From Ilumatobacteraceae bacterium (lineage in GTDB: Bacteria > Actinomycetota > Acidimicrobiia > Acidimicrobiales > Ilumatobacteraceae), in NCBI GenBank assembly GCA_021298435.1, contig JAJTFJ010000004.1:1-64000 (forward strand): a stretch of 64,000 nt of DNA, read 5' to 3'. The notes under the pieces were generated by a model. The model saw only the letters and a list, made by a program, of their open reading frames with translations. It was not told the origin of the DNA and did not search any database. The position numbers and the translations under genes were made by a program. The stretch's first letter is position 1; each line of letters starts with the position of its first letter. Positions 29,334-37,616 of this stretch are shown piece by piece.

Positions 29334-30032
29334 TCACAACTCGAAGAAAATTCCGTCCCGCCATGGGAAGGTGAAGTTGAAACCTGGACCACGGAAGAAC
29401 GAACCAATAATCGTCAGCACTGCCCAGAAGATGAGGAACATTGTCATCATCGCAGTCATGAACTTGCGATCTTCTGGTTTGTTCGATGGGTTGCGGTCGA
29501 GATACGGGGCAAGGATGAGGGCAAGGATGCCAACACCTGGAAGAGTCACACCAGCAATCATCGGGTGGAACATCGTGAGAAGTTCCTGCAAGCCGAGGAA
29601 GTACCACGGTGCCTTTGATGGGTTTGGTGTCTGGTTGAAGTCAGCTGCTTTCAAAAGTGGTGCATTGACCACCCACGAGAAGATGAAGAGTGCTGCGAGC
29701 ATCGCAAGAGATGCAACGAACTCCACTGCAAGAAGGTGAGGCCATGTGTGCACTTTGTCAACTGGTGCAGCTTTTGCTTCTTGAATAGAGCCTGACTTCA
29801 CCACTGTGAGCAAACGCTGAGTGTGTCCACCAGGACCAGCACCAACAGGCAAGCCTGCGGCAGGTGCAGTTGCGACAACAGCAGCAGCGCCTGCGCCGGC
29901 AGACTTTGTGCGGTCAAGAAGTGCGTCAGGGATACGGTCACCAGCAGGTGCCGCATCAGCGCCAGTTGCTCCGGCTGCCTTTTCGCGAGCAGCTTGCGCT
30001 CGCTTCAGGAGGTGTTCGGGGATTTCAGTCAT
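29334..30032 (-). CDS. qcrB: Cytochrome b C-terminal half (subunit IV-like)
   Basis: 232 residues. The C-terminal cytochrome b domain has three helices after residue 95 and the quinol-site motif SKAPWYFLGLQELL (the PEWY region). An unusual N-terminal 90 residues are Ala/Gly-rich and begin MTEIPEHLLKR, with a second related IPDALLDR near residue 34. The same opening nine residues begin the cytochrome c at 32123. Separate N- and C-terminal halves are the cytochrome b6f arrangement. Confidence 0.9.
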   Translation of the reverse strand: MTEIPEHLLKRAQAAREKAAGATGADAAPAGDRIPDALLDRTKSAGAGAAAVVATAPAAGLPVGAGPGGHTQRLLTVVKSGSIQEAKAAPVDKVHTWPHLLAVEFVASLAMLAALFIFSWVVNAPLLKAADFNQTPNPSKAPWYFLGLQELLTMFHPMIAGVTLPGVGILALILAPYLDRNPSNKPEDRKFMTAMMTMFLIFWAVLTIIGSFFRGPGFNFTFPWRDGIFFEL

Positions 30033-30049
30033 TGTTCTTCTCCCTCAGA

Positions 30050-30838
30050 TCAGAGCGGTCCGGAAATTCCGCCGTCCTTGCGGACGCGCCAGAAGTGAAT
30101 AGCCATAAAGATGATGATGACGAACGGAAGCATGATCACGTGCAACACGTACCAGCGCAACAACGTTTCCGATCCGATTTCAACACCACCCAAAAGAACG
30201 AAGCGAACTTGAGATCCCATCACGGGGGTGTAGCCCATCATGTTCGTACCCACCGTTACAGCCCATAGTGCCAATTGGTCCCATGGAAGCAAGTAACCGG
30301 TGAAGGAAAGAAGCAATGTGAGCGTGAGCAACACAACGCCGATAACCCAGTTGAATTCACGTGGCGGCTTGTATGCACCGTGGTAGAAAACGCGCGCCAT
30401 GTGCAAGAACACGCTGAGCACCATGAGGTGAGCAGCCCATCTGTGCATGTTGCGAATCAACAAACCGAACGTCACTGATGTCTGCAACGTTTGAATGTCT
30501 TGCCACGCATTTGCGCCAGTTGGTCGATAGAAGAACATCAAGAAGATGCCCGTCACTGTCAACAAGATGAACAAGAAGAAACTCAATCCACCAAGACAGA
30601 GCGTGTAGCTCACCTTGACTGCGTGTCGCTTCACCTTCACCGGGTGCAAGTGATAGAGCACCGAGTTCATGATCACGTACGAACGGTTACGTGGACTGTC
30701 CGTGTATCCCTTACGGAAAATTGATCCGGGACGGAAGATGGAGTTCCACACCTGGCTGCCCTGAACTTGCTGTCCAGCTTTTGCTGCACGCTCTTTCAGA
30801 GTTGGGCGGGGGTTATCTAATACTTTTGCCATATTCAT
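30050..30838 (-). CDS. qcrB: Cytochrome b N-terminal half (b6-like)
   Basis: 262 residues with four helices and the haem ligands: His pairs spaced by 13 (HRWAAHLMVLSVFLH) and by 14 residues (HVIMLPFVIIIFMAIH); the 14-residue second spacing is typical of b6-type proteins. TLCLGG near residue 81 matches the position of the cysteine that binds the extra haem c-n in cytochrome b6. PWDQLALWAVTVGTNM is the Qo-side segment. ATG 30832 (MAKVL) with GAGGTG upstream is an alternative start two codons in. Confidence 0.92.
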   Translation of the reverse strand: MNMAKVLDNPRPTLKERAAKAGQQVQGSQVWNSIFRPGSIFRKGYTDSPRNRSYVIMNSVLYHLHPVKVKRHAVKVSYTLCLGGLSFFLFILLTVTGIFLMFFYRPTGANAWQDIQTLQTSVTFGLLIRNMHRWAAHLMVLSVFLHMARVFYHGAYKPPREFNWVIGVVLLTLTLLLSFTGYLLPWDQLALWAVTVGTNMMGYTPVMGSQVRFVLLGGVEIGSETLLRWYVLHVIMLPFVIIIFMAIHFWRVRKDGGISGPL

Positions 30839-30843
30839 TCACC

Positions 30844-31257
30844 TCAGAGGCGCATTCCATAGCCGTAGCCGTGGTTGTTTGTTCGGGTATGACTGTCACC
30901 TTCTGGATCAGGCGCGCCGGCCTTCCCCAAAATGATGACGCCGGTAGGACAACGATCGACGCAGAGTGCACAACGCGTGCAGACATCGTCATCGATGATA
31001 AAGATCACGTGATCGGAAGGATCATCGCCAGGCTTGTCGACAGCTTCGGCTTCCGCAACTGCGTCTGGAGACACCATGTGGATGCACTTCCATGGGCAAA
31101 TGTCCACGCAGCCTTCGCACATGATGCATTCACTTTGGTCGATGTGAATGAACTGCTTTGGCTTGACAGCCCTGCCCAGATAGTCGGCATCCACCTCGAC
31201 GAGTTGATACTCAGTCGACCACTCCGGCATGGGTGGGTTGGCGTCAGTGCGTGCCAT
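30844..31257 (-). CDS. Two-cluster 4Fe-4S ferredoxin in the bc operon
   Basis: 137 residues with two complete cluster motifs, CIMCEGCVDICP and CTRCALCVDRCP, separated by about 40 residues including an acidic loop. The C-terminus is polar. No membrane helix. It lies 5 bp before cytochrome b and 6 bp after another membrane gene. A role as an electron-input or structural Fe-S subunit of the bc complex is inferred from the operon only; it is too divergent in context to call NuoI. Confidence 0.85.
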   Translation of the reverse strand: MARTDANPPMPEWSTEYQLVEVDADYLGRAVKPKQFIHIDQSECIMCEGCVDICPWKCIHMVSPDAVAEAEAVDKPGDDPSDHVIFIIDDDVCTRCALCVDRCPTGVIILGKAGAPDPEGDSHTRTNNHGYGYGMRL

Positions 31258-31263
31258 GAGAAA

Positions 31264-31740
31264 TCAGCCCTTTCGAACCAAAGGACGGCCGTATGAAGAA
31301 GTAGCAACTTCTTTACTTGTCTTTTCGCCACGCTTCTGCCACCACACGAAGAGGTAGATCATGAGCGCAATGAAATACACATGGATCACGATTGCGATGA
31401 CGTCACGAACTGCTTCATAGCTGAGCGTGAATGGGAAATTTCCGCCATTTGCCTGTGCCTGCAAGATGTCGAAGGGGCCGTTGAGAAATTTGTCTTTGCG
31501 CCAGCCGAGCTCGTTGTCAGCGTGAACGATGAACTGGTGAGGAACAACACCAAAGGCGAGGAACATCGTGAAAAACACGTAGGTGCTGCCCAACAAGGCC
31601 TCACCCCAGGTGGTTTGCTTGTCGACGGGGCGTCGTTTTCCGAAGGGAATTACAACAAGAGACATCGCTGTGGTGAGCAGCAATGAAAACAAGAAAGCCT
31701 GGTTAACTCCGGGCCATTTGAGGATGTCAATCGCGAGCAT
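31264..31740 (-). CDS. Unknown three-helix membrane protein, first gene of the respiratory run
   Basis: 158 residues, no family recognised. Hydrophobic helices at about 14-34, 48-68 and 111-132. The second helix ends in VVPHQFIVHADNELGW, with two histidines at the membrane surface; the third carries IVIHVYF. The tail is basic. The start ATG has a purine-rich GAGAAGAAGAAGAG upstream. As the leading gene of the bc-complex operon it may be a small subunit or assembly factor; this is inference. Confidence 0.75.
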   Translation of the reverse strand: MLAIDILKWPGVNQAFLFSLLLTTAMSLVVIPFGKRRPVDKQTTWGEALLGSTYVFFTMFLAFGVVPHQFIVHADNELGWRKDKFLNGPFDILQAQANGGNFPFTLSYEAVRDVIAIVIHVYFIALMIYLFVWWQKRGEKTSKEVATSSYGRPLVRKG

Positions 31741-32122
31741 GGACTCTTCTTCTTCTCCGGTCCTAGGTGACGGTGTGGTCCTGGGGCAGGTGCCTAAGCA
31801 CTTAGAACACTAGCCAGCAGGCAGGCTCCTAGACCCAATTCGTTGAGTACAACTTTGGTCACTCACCCCAGCCCCCCCAAGTGAGGACGGTTGTGCTTTT
31901 GTGCGAAAACATTGTGCTTTTGTGCAGACATCATCAGTCTTGCCCCGAGCGACCCCCGTTCTGCTCCCACAGAGGGGGCCATTGAGACCCCTCTCAAAAC
32001 CTTGATCAGATAATTGCGGTCAGGGGTGCAATTTTGTCTATCGTGGAGAGGTCAGGCGCCGTAAAAGGTGGGTAATCCGCCCACTCAAGGCACCTGAGCA
32101 GGTCTTCCGAGAGGTAAGTGCA
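31741..32122. promoter_or_regulatory. Divergent regulatory region of the bc operon and cytochrome c gene
   Basis: 382 bp without a gene. On the minus strand TAGTGT at 31812-31807 could be the -10 of the bc/nuo run, leaving a leader of about 60 nt. On the plus strand TATCGT at 32039-32044 could serve the cytochrome c gene. Two 14-bp direct repeats (31891-31925) lie between them. A small hairpin GTGGG/CCCAC sits at about 32078-32092 in the cytochrome c leader. Confidence 0.5.
31891..31925. repeat. Direct repeats with 21-bp period, operator candidate
   Basis: TTGTGCTTTTGTGC occurs exactly at 31891-31904 and 31912-31925. A period of 21 bp places both copies on the same face of the helix. Each copy itself holds two TTGTGC/TTTGTGC half-sites. 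Position between two divergent respiratory promoters suggests a regulator site. They are direct, not inverted as in a standard Rex box. Confidence 0.5.
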
Positions 32123-32944
32123 GTGACCGAGATCCCCGAGCACCTTCTGAATCGTTCCAAAGCACGCCGTGCGGCTGCTTCTGGCGAGTCCACTGGCGAC
32201 GCCAGCCCGGCCGTTGCTGCTTCAGCAACCCCGGCCGCAGCAGCGCCAGCAAAGAAAAATGTCGCTCCAGCGCCAAAAGCAGCCATCCCCGACCCTGTGT
32301 ATGTCACCGCTGCAAAGAACCGTCGCAAGATTCCGTTCTGGGCAATGTCGGCCCTCGCTTTGTTACCTGTGTGGGCTTTGATCTACTTCATTGCAGTTGT
32401 CCCCTCAGAAAAAGTTGTTGAAGGGCCCACCGCAATCGGAACTGCCGTTTATTCAAGTTGTGCGGGTTGCCACGGTGCTAACGGCGCCGGTGGTGCTGGA
32501 CAAGTTCTGTACGAAGGCAACGCGATCAAGACATTCCCTCACATCGAGGACATGTTGAACTTCGTGTACGCAGGAAGCCAGAAGTACGTCGCGGCTGGAC
32601 TCGCCACTTATGGCGACCCGAACCGGGAAGGTGGCCCTCATAAGCCACTTGGTTACAACGGCAACCCCATGCCACAGCAGGGCGAGAAGGCCGGCGGTGG
32701 TTTGAATGAAGCGCAGATTCTTGCTGTTGTCTGCCATATTCGCTACGACCTTGCGGGTGCAGATCCGAAGAGCGAAGAGTGGGCTGCTGAATACGAAGCA
32801 TGGTGCTCACCAGATTCTGAGATCTATAAGGCTCTTGAATCAGGTGGAACAAGCTTTGACACCATTGAGAAGGATTTCTCGATGTTGGATCCAAAGCCAA
32901 TTGCAGTGGGCACAGAACCACGCCTCGGCACTTCACGGAAGTAG
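32123..32944 (+). CDS. Membrane-anchored monoheme cytochrome c
   Basis: 273 residues, GTG start with GAGAGG nine bases upstream. A Pro/Ala-rich N-terminus of about 70 residues beginning MTEIPEHLLNR, one membrane helix (about 71-93), then a cytochrome c domain with CAGCH at 113-117 and a probable Met ligand in NPMPQQG near residue 184. It should be anchored facing outward and could carry electrons between the bc complex and an oxidase or receive them from another donor. Its start diverges from the bc operon. Confidence 0.88.
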   Translation: MTEIPEHLLNRSKARRAAASGESTGDASPAVAASATPAAAAPAKKNVAPAPKAAIPDPVYVTAAKNRRKIPFWAMSALALLPVWALIYFIAVVPSEKVVEGPTAIGTAVYSSCAGCHGANGAGGAGQVLYEGNAIKTFPHIEDMLNFVYAGSQKYVAAGLATYGDPNREGGPHKPLGYNGNPMPQQGEKAGGGLNEAQILAVVCHIRYDLAGADPKSEEWAAEYEAWCSPDSEIYKALESGGTSFDTIEKDFSMLDPKPIAVGTEPRLGTSRK

Positions 32945-32981
32945 TACATCGCGCGATTGCGCGTTGACACTTTCGTTTCTT

Positions 32982-33584
32982 TTACTTGCAGGTCACTGAC
33001 ACAACGTTGTCAGTGGTGAGGTTCACGATGGATGAGCTTGCATCGTGTGGAAACTGTGTAATGAAATCACGGAGTGACGTCGTGTCTGTTTTCTCACAGA
33101 TGCGCTTCACAGGTGTTGCCAACTTCACGATCCATCCGTTGCGCAAAATTCCTTCGTCACCATTTGACTGCATGTCGACGAGTCCGGGCAACGTCAGTGT
33201 TTGCATGCCCGCAACTTTGTCTGCGGGTACCAGTGCAAACCACACAACTGCATCACCCAACATGTCGGCAAGCAACACGCATGCGTTTGGTGTTGTGAAA
33301 TCTTCACACTTCGCCATTGCGTCATAGTCGTCGACCAATGTTCCTTCTGGGATTGTGAGAACTCGTGTGTCATCTAGCGACAGTTGAGCAACAGCACCAC
33401 TCGTGACACCATCTTGCTTCCAATTCACATCAGCAGTCACTGTGTTCACACTTGCAACTAAATCAACTGTGTGTCGTACATCAGTTGCAACGGACACGGA
33501 ATTGTTATTCAAAGATGCATACACACCGTTACCAATAACAACTGCAGCGAGTACCGCCCCTACAGCAAGTGGAACACGTCTGTT
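32982..33584 (-). CDS. Unknown secreted or membrane-anchored protein at the end of the hem operon
   Basis: About 200 residues; the start is TTG at 33587 overlapping the hemL stop (TTGA), so the first three bases extend to 33587. A basic N-terminus (NRR) and a hydrophobic helix at about 5-24 indicate an export signal or anchor; there is no lipobox. The rest is a beta-rich extracellular domain with five cysteines near residues 94, 103, 163 and the C-terminus. No family recognised and no link to haem chemistry is evident in the sequence. Confidence 0.65.
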   Translation of the reverse strand, partial: NRRVPLAVGAVLAAVVIGNGVYASLNNNSVSVATDVRHTVDLVASVNTVTADVNWKQDGVTSGAVAQLSLDDTRVLTIPEGTLVDDYDAMAKCEDFTTPNACVLLADMLGDAVVWFALVPADKVAGMQTLTLPGLVDMQSNGDEGILRNGWIVKLATPVKRICEKTDTTSLRDFITQFPHDASSSIVNLTTDNVVSVTCK

Positions 33585-34933
33585 CAACGCGTGAATCCGT
33601 TCAGTGCAGATGCAACGCGATCTGCAAGTTCGTTCATGATTGCATCTGTGTGCGCCAGGCCAACAAAGAGTGCTTCGTAAGCGCCTGGAGCAATAGCAAT
33701 TCCACCACTGAGCAACGCATGGAAAAACCGTGCGTACAACTTCTCATCAGTAGTTTTCGCCTCATCAAAGTTTGTTGGAGCATCAGTCAGTGCATCACCA
33801 AAGTGCATTCCCACCAAAGTTCCGACAACAGGGAACTGCGCACGAATACCAACTGACGAACAGGCATCGCGAAGAAGCGCGGACAACGTACGAGCACGTG
33901 CAAGAAGTTCCATGTACACATCTGCGTTGAGTTCATTCAATGCCGCAAGACCTGCTGCAGTAGCCAACGGATTGCCCGCAAGCGTTCCTGCGTGGAACAC
34001 ACTGCCCAAAGGTGTGAGATTTTCCATGACATCGCGACGTCCGCCGACAGCGCCAATGGGCAATCCGCCACCGATGACTTTGCCGAAGCATGTGAGGTCT
34101 GGACGAACATCAAACTTTGCTTGCGCGCCACCGGTCCCTAAACGGAAACCTGTAATCACTTCGTCAAACACCAAGAGTGCTCCAACACGATCACACTCTG
34201 CGCGTAAACCTTCGAGGAAACCTTTTGCAGGAGCAACAACGCCCATGTTTGCGGCCACTGGCTCAACAAACACAGCAGCAACATCGTCATCAAGAGTTGG
34301 CACCACGTTGTACGGAACAACCCACGTGTTGGCAACTGCCTCTTCAGGAACACCGGCGGTGCCAGGAAGACCCAATGTTGCAAGTCCACTGCCACCTGCA
34401 GCAAGCAATGCGTCTGTTGCACCATGGAAGTTGCCATTGAAGGTGACAATGCGCTTGCGACCTGTTGCACCGCGAGCCAAACGCACTGCGGTACTCGTGG
34501 CTTCTGTACCGCTATTCATGAAGCGCACGCGTTCACATGACGGAACTCGTTCACCAATTGCTTCTGCCAACTTCATTTCACGCGGTGTTGGTGCACCGTA
34601 TGACGTGCCGTCACCGGCGGCGGCGCGAATTGCTTCCGTTACCTTCGGATGAGCGTGTCCAAGAATAATTGCGCCGTAACTCTGCACGAGGTCAATGAGG
34701 TCATTGCCTTCAACATCCCACACGCGTGCACCTTCAGCACGCGAGACGATGTACGGGTTACCACCAACAGATTTGAAGGCACGAATGGAAGAATTCACTC
34801 CGCCAGGAATTGCCTTCGCTGAACGTTGAAACACTTCTTCGTTCGAAGGAAGTCCTGCGCCTTTGCACACTGTTGCAACACAACCAGCCGCCTCACAACG
34901 AATGGGATCACAAAATGGGATGGTGCCCGTCAT
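33584..34933 (-). CDS. hemL: Glutamate-1-semialdehyde 2,1-aminomutase
   Basis: PLP enzyme that converts glutamate-1-semialdehyde to 5-aminolevulinate in the C5 haem pathway, 449 residues. AIPGGVNSSIRAF, the VFDEVITGFR motif and the PLP lysine in CFGKVIGGGLPIGA are intact. TAGGAG lies five bases before the ATG at 34933, supporting this start even though it adds about 28 residues, with three cysteines, ahead of the family core. Last enzyme gene of the rex-hem operon. Confidence 0.94.
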   Translation of the reverse strand: MTGTIPFCDPIRCEAAGCVATVCKGAGLPSNEEVFQRSAKAIPGGVNSSIRAFKSVGGNPYIVSRAEGARVWDVEGNDLIDLVQSYGAIILGHAHPKVTEAIRAAAGDGTSYGAPTPREMKLAEAIGERVPSCERVRFMNSGTEATSTAVRLARGATGRKRIVTFNGNFHGATDALLAAGGSGLATLGLPGTAGVPEEAVANTWVVPYNVVPTLDDDVAAVFVEPVAANMGVVAPAKGFLEGLRAECDRVGALLVFDEVITGFRLGTGGAQAKFDVRPDLTCFGKVIGGGLPIGAVGGRRDVMENLTPLGSVFHAGTLAGNPLATAAGLAALNELNADVYMELLARARTLSALLRDACSSVGIRAQFPVVGTLVGMHFGDALTDAPTNFDEAKTTDEKLYARFFHALLSGGIAIAPGAYEALFVGLAHTDAIMNELADRVASALNGFTR

Positions 34934-34941
34934 AGGAACTC

Positions 34942-35925
34942 CTACTTAGATGCGTACTCTGCGAACCAACGCGTGAGATACGTGAGAATGATGTCCGCGC
35001 CTGCGCGCTTGATGGACGTGAGATGTTCGAGAGCAACTGCATCGTGATCAATCCAGCCACGCTCAGCTGCAGCTTTGATCATGCTGTATTCACCACTGAC
35101 GTGATACGCCGCCACAGGCGTGTCTACAGACGCGCGCACTTGGCCAATCACATCAAGGTACGACAATGCAGGTTTCACCATGACAATGTCTGCGCCTTGT
35201 TCAATGTCTTCGAAAACTTCACGCATTGACTCGCGAGCGTTGCGCCAATCTTGTTGGTAGCCCTTGCGATGTCCGCCACCAGCAATCTGTACGTCCACAG
35301 CATCACGGAAAGGTCCGTATAACGCTGATGCATACTTGGCCGAGTAGGCCATGATGGCAACATTCTGAAAACCTGCATCGTCAAGTGCAGAACGAATAGC
35401 GCCGACTTGGCCATCCATCATTCCGCTCGGCGCAACAACATGTGCGCCAGCAGTTGCCTGTGCAATCGCAGCTTTGCAATAGATCTCAATCGTTGCGTCG
35501 TTGTCAACATCGCCATCGGCACCCACAATTCCGCAATGCCCATGCGATGTGTACTCATCAACGCAGAGATCAGCCATGATGACCATGTCGTCACCTACTG
35601 CATCGCGCAATGCACAAAGAGCGACCTGTGCGATGCCTTTCGGATCAAATGCGCCAGAGCCAATCTCATCTTTTGATGCAGGAACGCCAAAGAGAATGAC
35701 TGCCTTCACGCCTAGGTCACGAAGACCCTTCACTTCTTCAACGAGAGAGGCGACAGTGTGTTGCACCACGCCCGGCAACGACAAAATGGGCTGAGGCTCA
35801 GTAATGCCCTCACGAACAAACAGAGGCGCCACGAGGTCGGACACATGCAACCTGGTCTCGGCTACGAGCTCTCGCATTGCCTGAGAAGTGCGGAGACGAC
35901 GGGGGCGTGAAACGGGGAAGGTCAC
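34942..35925 (-). CDS. hemB: Delta-aminolevulinic acid dehydratase (porphobilinogen synthase)
   Basis: Condenses two 5-aminolevulinates to porphobilinogen, 327 residues. Active-site lysines are in YSAKYASALYGPFRD and MVKPALSYLD. The metal-site segment is DLCVDEYTSHGHCG, with two of the three usual zinc cysteines, a form known among actinobacteria. 57 bp separate it from hemD and 8 bp from hemL. Confidence 0.95.
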   Translation of the reverse strand: MTFPVSRPRRLRTSQAMRELVAETRLHVSDLVAPLFVREGITEPQPILSLPGVVQHTVASLVEEVKGLRDLGVKAVILFGVPASKDEIGSGAFDPKGIAQVALCALRDAVGDDMVIMADLCVDEYTSHGHCGIVGADGDVDNDATIEIYCKAAIAQATAGAHVVAPSGMMDGQVGAIRSALDDAGFQNVAIMAYSAKYASALYGPFRDAVDVQIAGGGHRKGYQQDWRNARESMREVFEDIEQGADIVMVKPALSYLDVIGQVRASVDTPVAAYHVSGEYSMIKAAAERGWIDHDAVALEHLTSIKRAGADIILTYLTRWFAEYASK

Positions 35926-35982
35926 GCTCTGATGCTATTGGCATCCATGCCCAGCCCGACCTGCGGGGCCGGCGAAGTAGCC

Positions 35983-36723
35983 CTATTCAGCGTCCAGAAG
36001 TCGCTCTGTGGTCTCCACAAGCGACTCAAGCGACTGTTCGTCAGCGACAGCAGAGACGTCAACCCCGAGAGCAGTGGCCACTTTGGCGGTCGATGGACCA
36101 AGGGCCACCACGATCGAGGGGGTCCTTGTCCCGAACGATTCAAACCACGCGCTCACAGCACTCCCCGACGCCAGGAGCAAAACATCTGCTTGCAGTGCTG
36201 GTTCCATCATCTCGGGAGTTGGTCGAAGTTGAACGGTGCGATACGCGACAACTTTTGTCAGTGACCAGCCTTTGGCACTGAGCGATTCGGCAAGAGACTC
36301 ATCGGCAAGATTTCCCTGCACCAACAAGACAGTTCCTGAGCCTTCTGGAAACTGTTCCGCAAGAATCTCAGCGCGCGCCGGCTGCGCAATCACACTGACC
36401 GCTGTGTTCAGTGTTCGTGCCGTTGCATCCCCTACTGCTGCAATCAGCGGAAAACGAGGTGCATCACCCGCAGCTTCTGCAGCTGAAATAAATGGTGCAA
36501 CTCGTTCGGCACCATTGGGCGATGTCACAACAATCCAATCGAACTCATGGAAACGCTGCAGCACTTCGTCGCGCTCGCGACCTTCGTCGTCTGGTTCTGC
36601 AATTGCGATGAGCGGCACTTCCACAACATCTGCACCTCGCGCTTCAAGCAGGCGGCGAAGAGATTCGTTTTGCGTGATGGACCGAGTAATAACGACGGAC
36701 CGGCCATCAAGCGACGGGGACAT
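35983..36723 (-). CDS. hemD: Uroporphyrinogen-III synthase
   Basis: Closes hydroxymethylbilane to uroporphyrinogen III, 246 residues. The family is weakly conserved; recognisable are VVITRSITQNESLRRLLEARGADV at the N-terminus, FDWIVVTSPNGAERV, and a C-terminal PSTAKVATALGV segment. The ATG at 36723 is chosen because it lies 2 bp after the hemC stop; an upstream in-frame ATG would overlap hemC. It stands alone, not fused to a methyltransferase as in many actinobacteria. Confidence 0.88.
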   Translation of the reverse strand: MSPSLDGRSVVITRSITQNESLRRLLEARGADVVEVPLIAIAEPDDEGRERDEVLQRFHEFDWIVVTSPNGAERVAPFISAAEAAGDAPRFPLIAAVGDATARTLNTAVSVIAQPARAEILAEQFPEGSGTVLLVQGNLADESLAESLSAKGWSLTKVVAYRTVQLRPTPEMMEPALQADVLLLASGSAVSAWFESFGTRTPSIVVALGPSTAKVATALGVDVSAVADEQSLESLVETTERLLDAE

Positions 36724-36725
36724 GA

Positions 36726-37607
36726 CTAGGCCTTGCCCTGCAATCGACTTCGACATTCAATTGCCATTGCAACTCCAACAACGATGTGATCATCAGAATC
36801 ACCAATTTCGCCTTCGAGTTGCACAGTGTCGCTGATGTCGTCGGCTGCCATGAACGCACGGAAAATTCCGTCTGATGACAAATGGGCAGCGACTGGCAGC
36901 GAACAACCAGCACCGAGTTCCGCAAGGAACGCGCGCTCTGCTTCGACTGCACGACGACTTGCTGCATGATCAATGCCGGCGAGAACTGCTGCAGTTTCAG
37001 CATCATCACTTCGACATTCGACAGCAACAGAGCCTTGACCCACCATCGGTACCGCAATGTCTAATGGCAACACTTCAGCGATCTGATCAGTAATGCCAAG
37101 AATTTCCATCGCAGCAATTGCCATCACAATTGCTCCTCCATCAGGAATCTTCGACAATCGAGTTTGGATATTGCCACGCAAGTCAATGAATTGAAGATCG
37201 GGGCGAAGACGAGTGAGTTGAGCACGACGGCGCACCGAACCAGTTGCAACGGTTGCACCATGTGCGAGATTCTCGAGTGAGTTTCCCACAAGGGCATCAT
37301 TCGCAGTACGTCGTTCACCGATTGCGGCAATCACAAGGCCCTCGGCTTGTTGTGATGGGAGATCTTTCGCAGAGTGCACAGCAATGTCGGCCCGTCCATC
37401 AAGGACTGCGCGCTGCACTTCCTTCACAAAGATTCCTTGACCGCCCATTTGATGCAATGGCGTTGTGGCGTTCAAGTCACCTTGCGTATCGACATACACA
37501 TACTCAACCGTTGTGCCGGCGGATGTCTTCTCAATCAAACCGCCCACATACTCAGCCTGAGTCCGTGCCTGCAGGCTGGAACGAGTTGCGATGCGAAGAA
37601 CTGTCAT
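36726..37607 (-). CDS. hemC: Hydroxymethylbilane synthase (porphobilinogen deaminase)
   Basis: Polymerises four porphobilinogens, 293 residues. RIATRSSLQARTQAEYV, VHSAKDLPS and the dipyrromethane-cofactor cysteine in LAELGAGCSLPV are present. Nine bp downstream of hemA, with hemD following directly. Confidence 0.95.
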   Translation of the reverse strand: MTVLRIATRSSLQARTQAEYVGGLIEKTSAGTTVEYVYVDTQGDLNATTPLHQMGGQGIFVKEVQRAVLDGRADIAVHSAKDLPSQQAEGLVIAAIGERRTANDALVGNSLENLAHGATVATGSVRRRAQLTRLRPDLQFIDLRGNIQTRLSKIPDGGAIVMAIAAMEILGITDQIAEVLPLDIAVPMVGQGSVAVECRSDDAETAAVLAGIDHAASRRAVEAERAFLAELGAGCSLPVAAHLSSDGIFRAFMAADDISDTVQLEGEIGDSDDHIVVGVAMAIECRSRLQGKA

Positions 37608-37616
37608 AGAGGTGAT

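Noticed and set aside
33912-34652. 246-codon plus-strand frame inside hemL
   Set aside because: Antisense shadow; hemL motifs on the other strand are unambiguous.
35540-35600. HemB with an incomplete zinc cysteine set as an anomaly
   Set aside because: The C-x-D...C form is familiar from actinobacterial HemB proteins.
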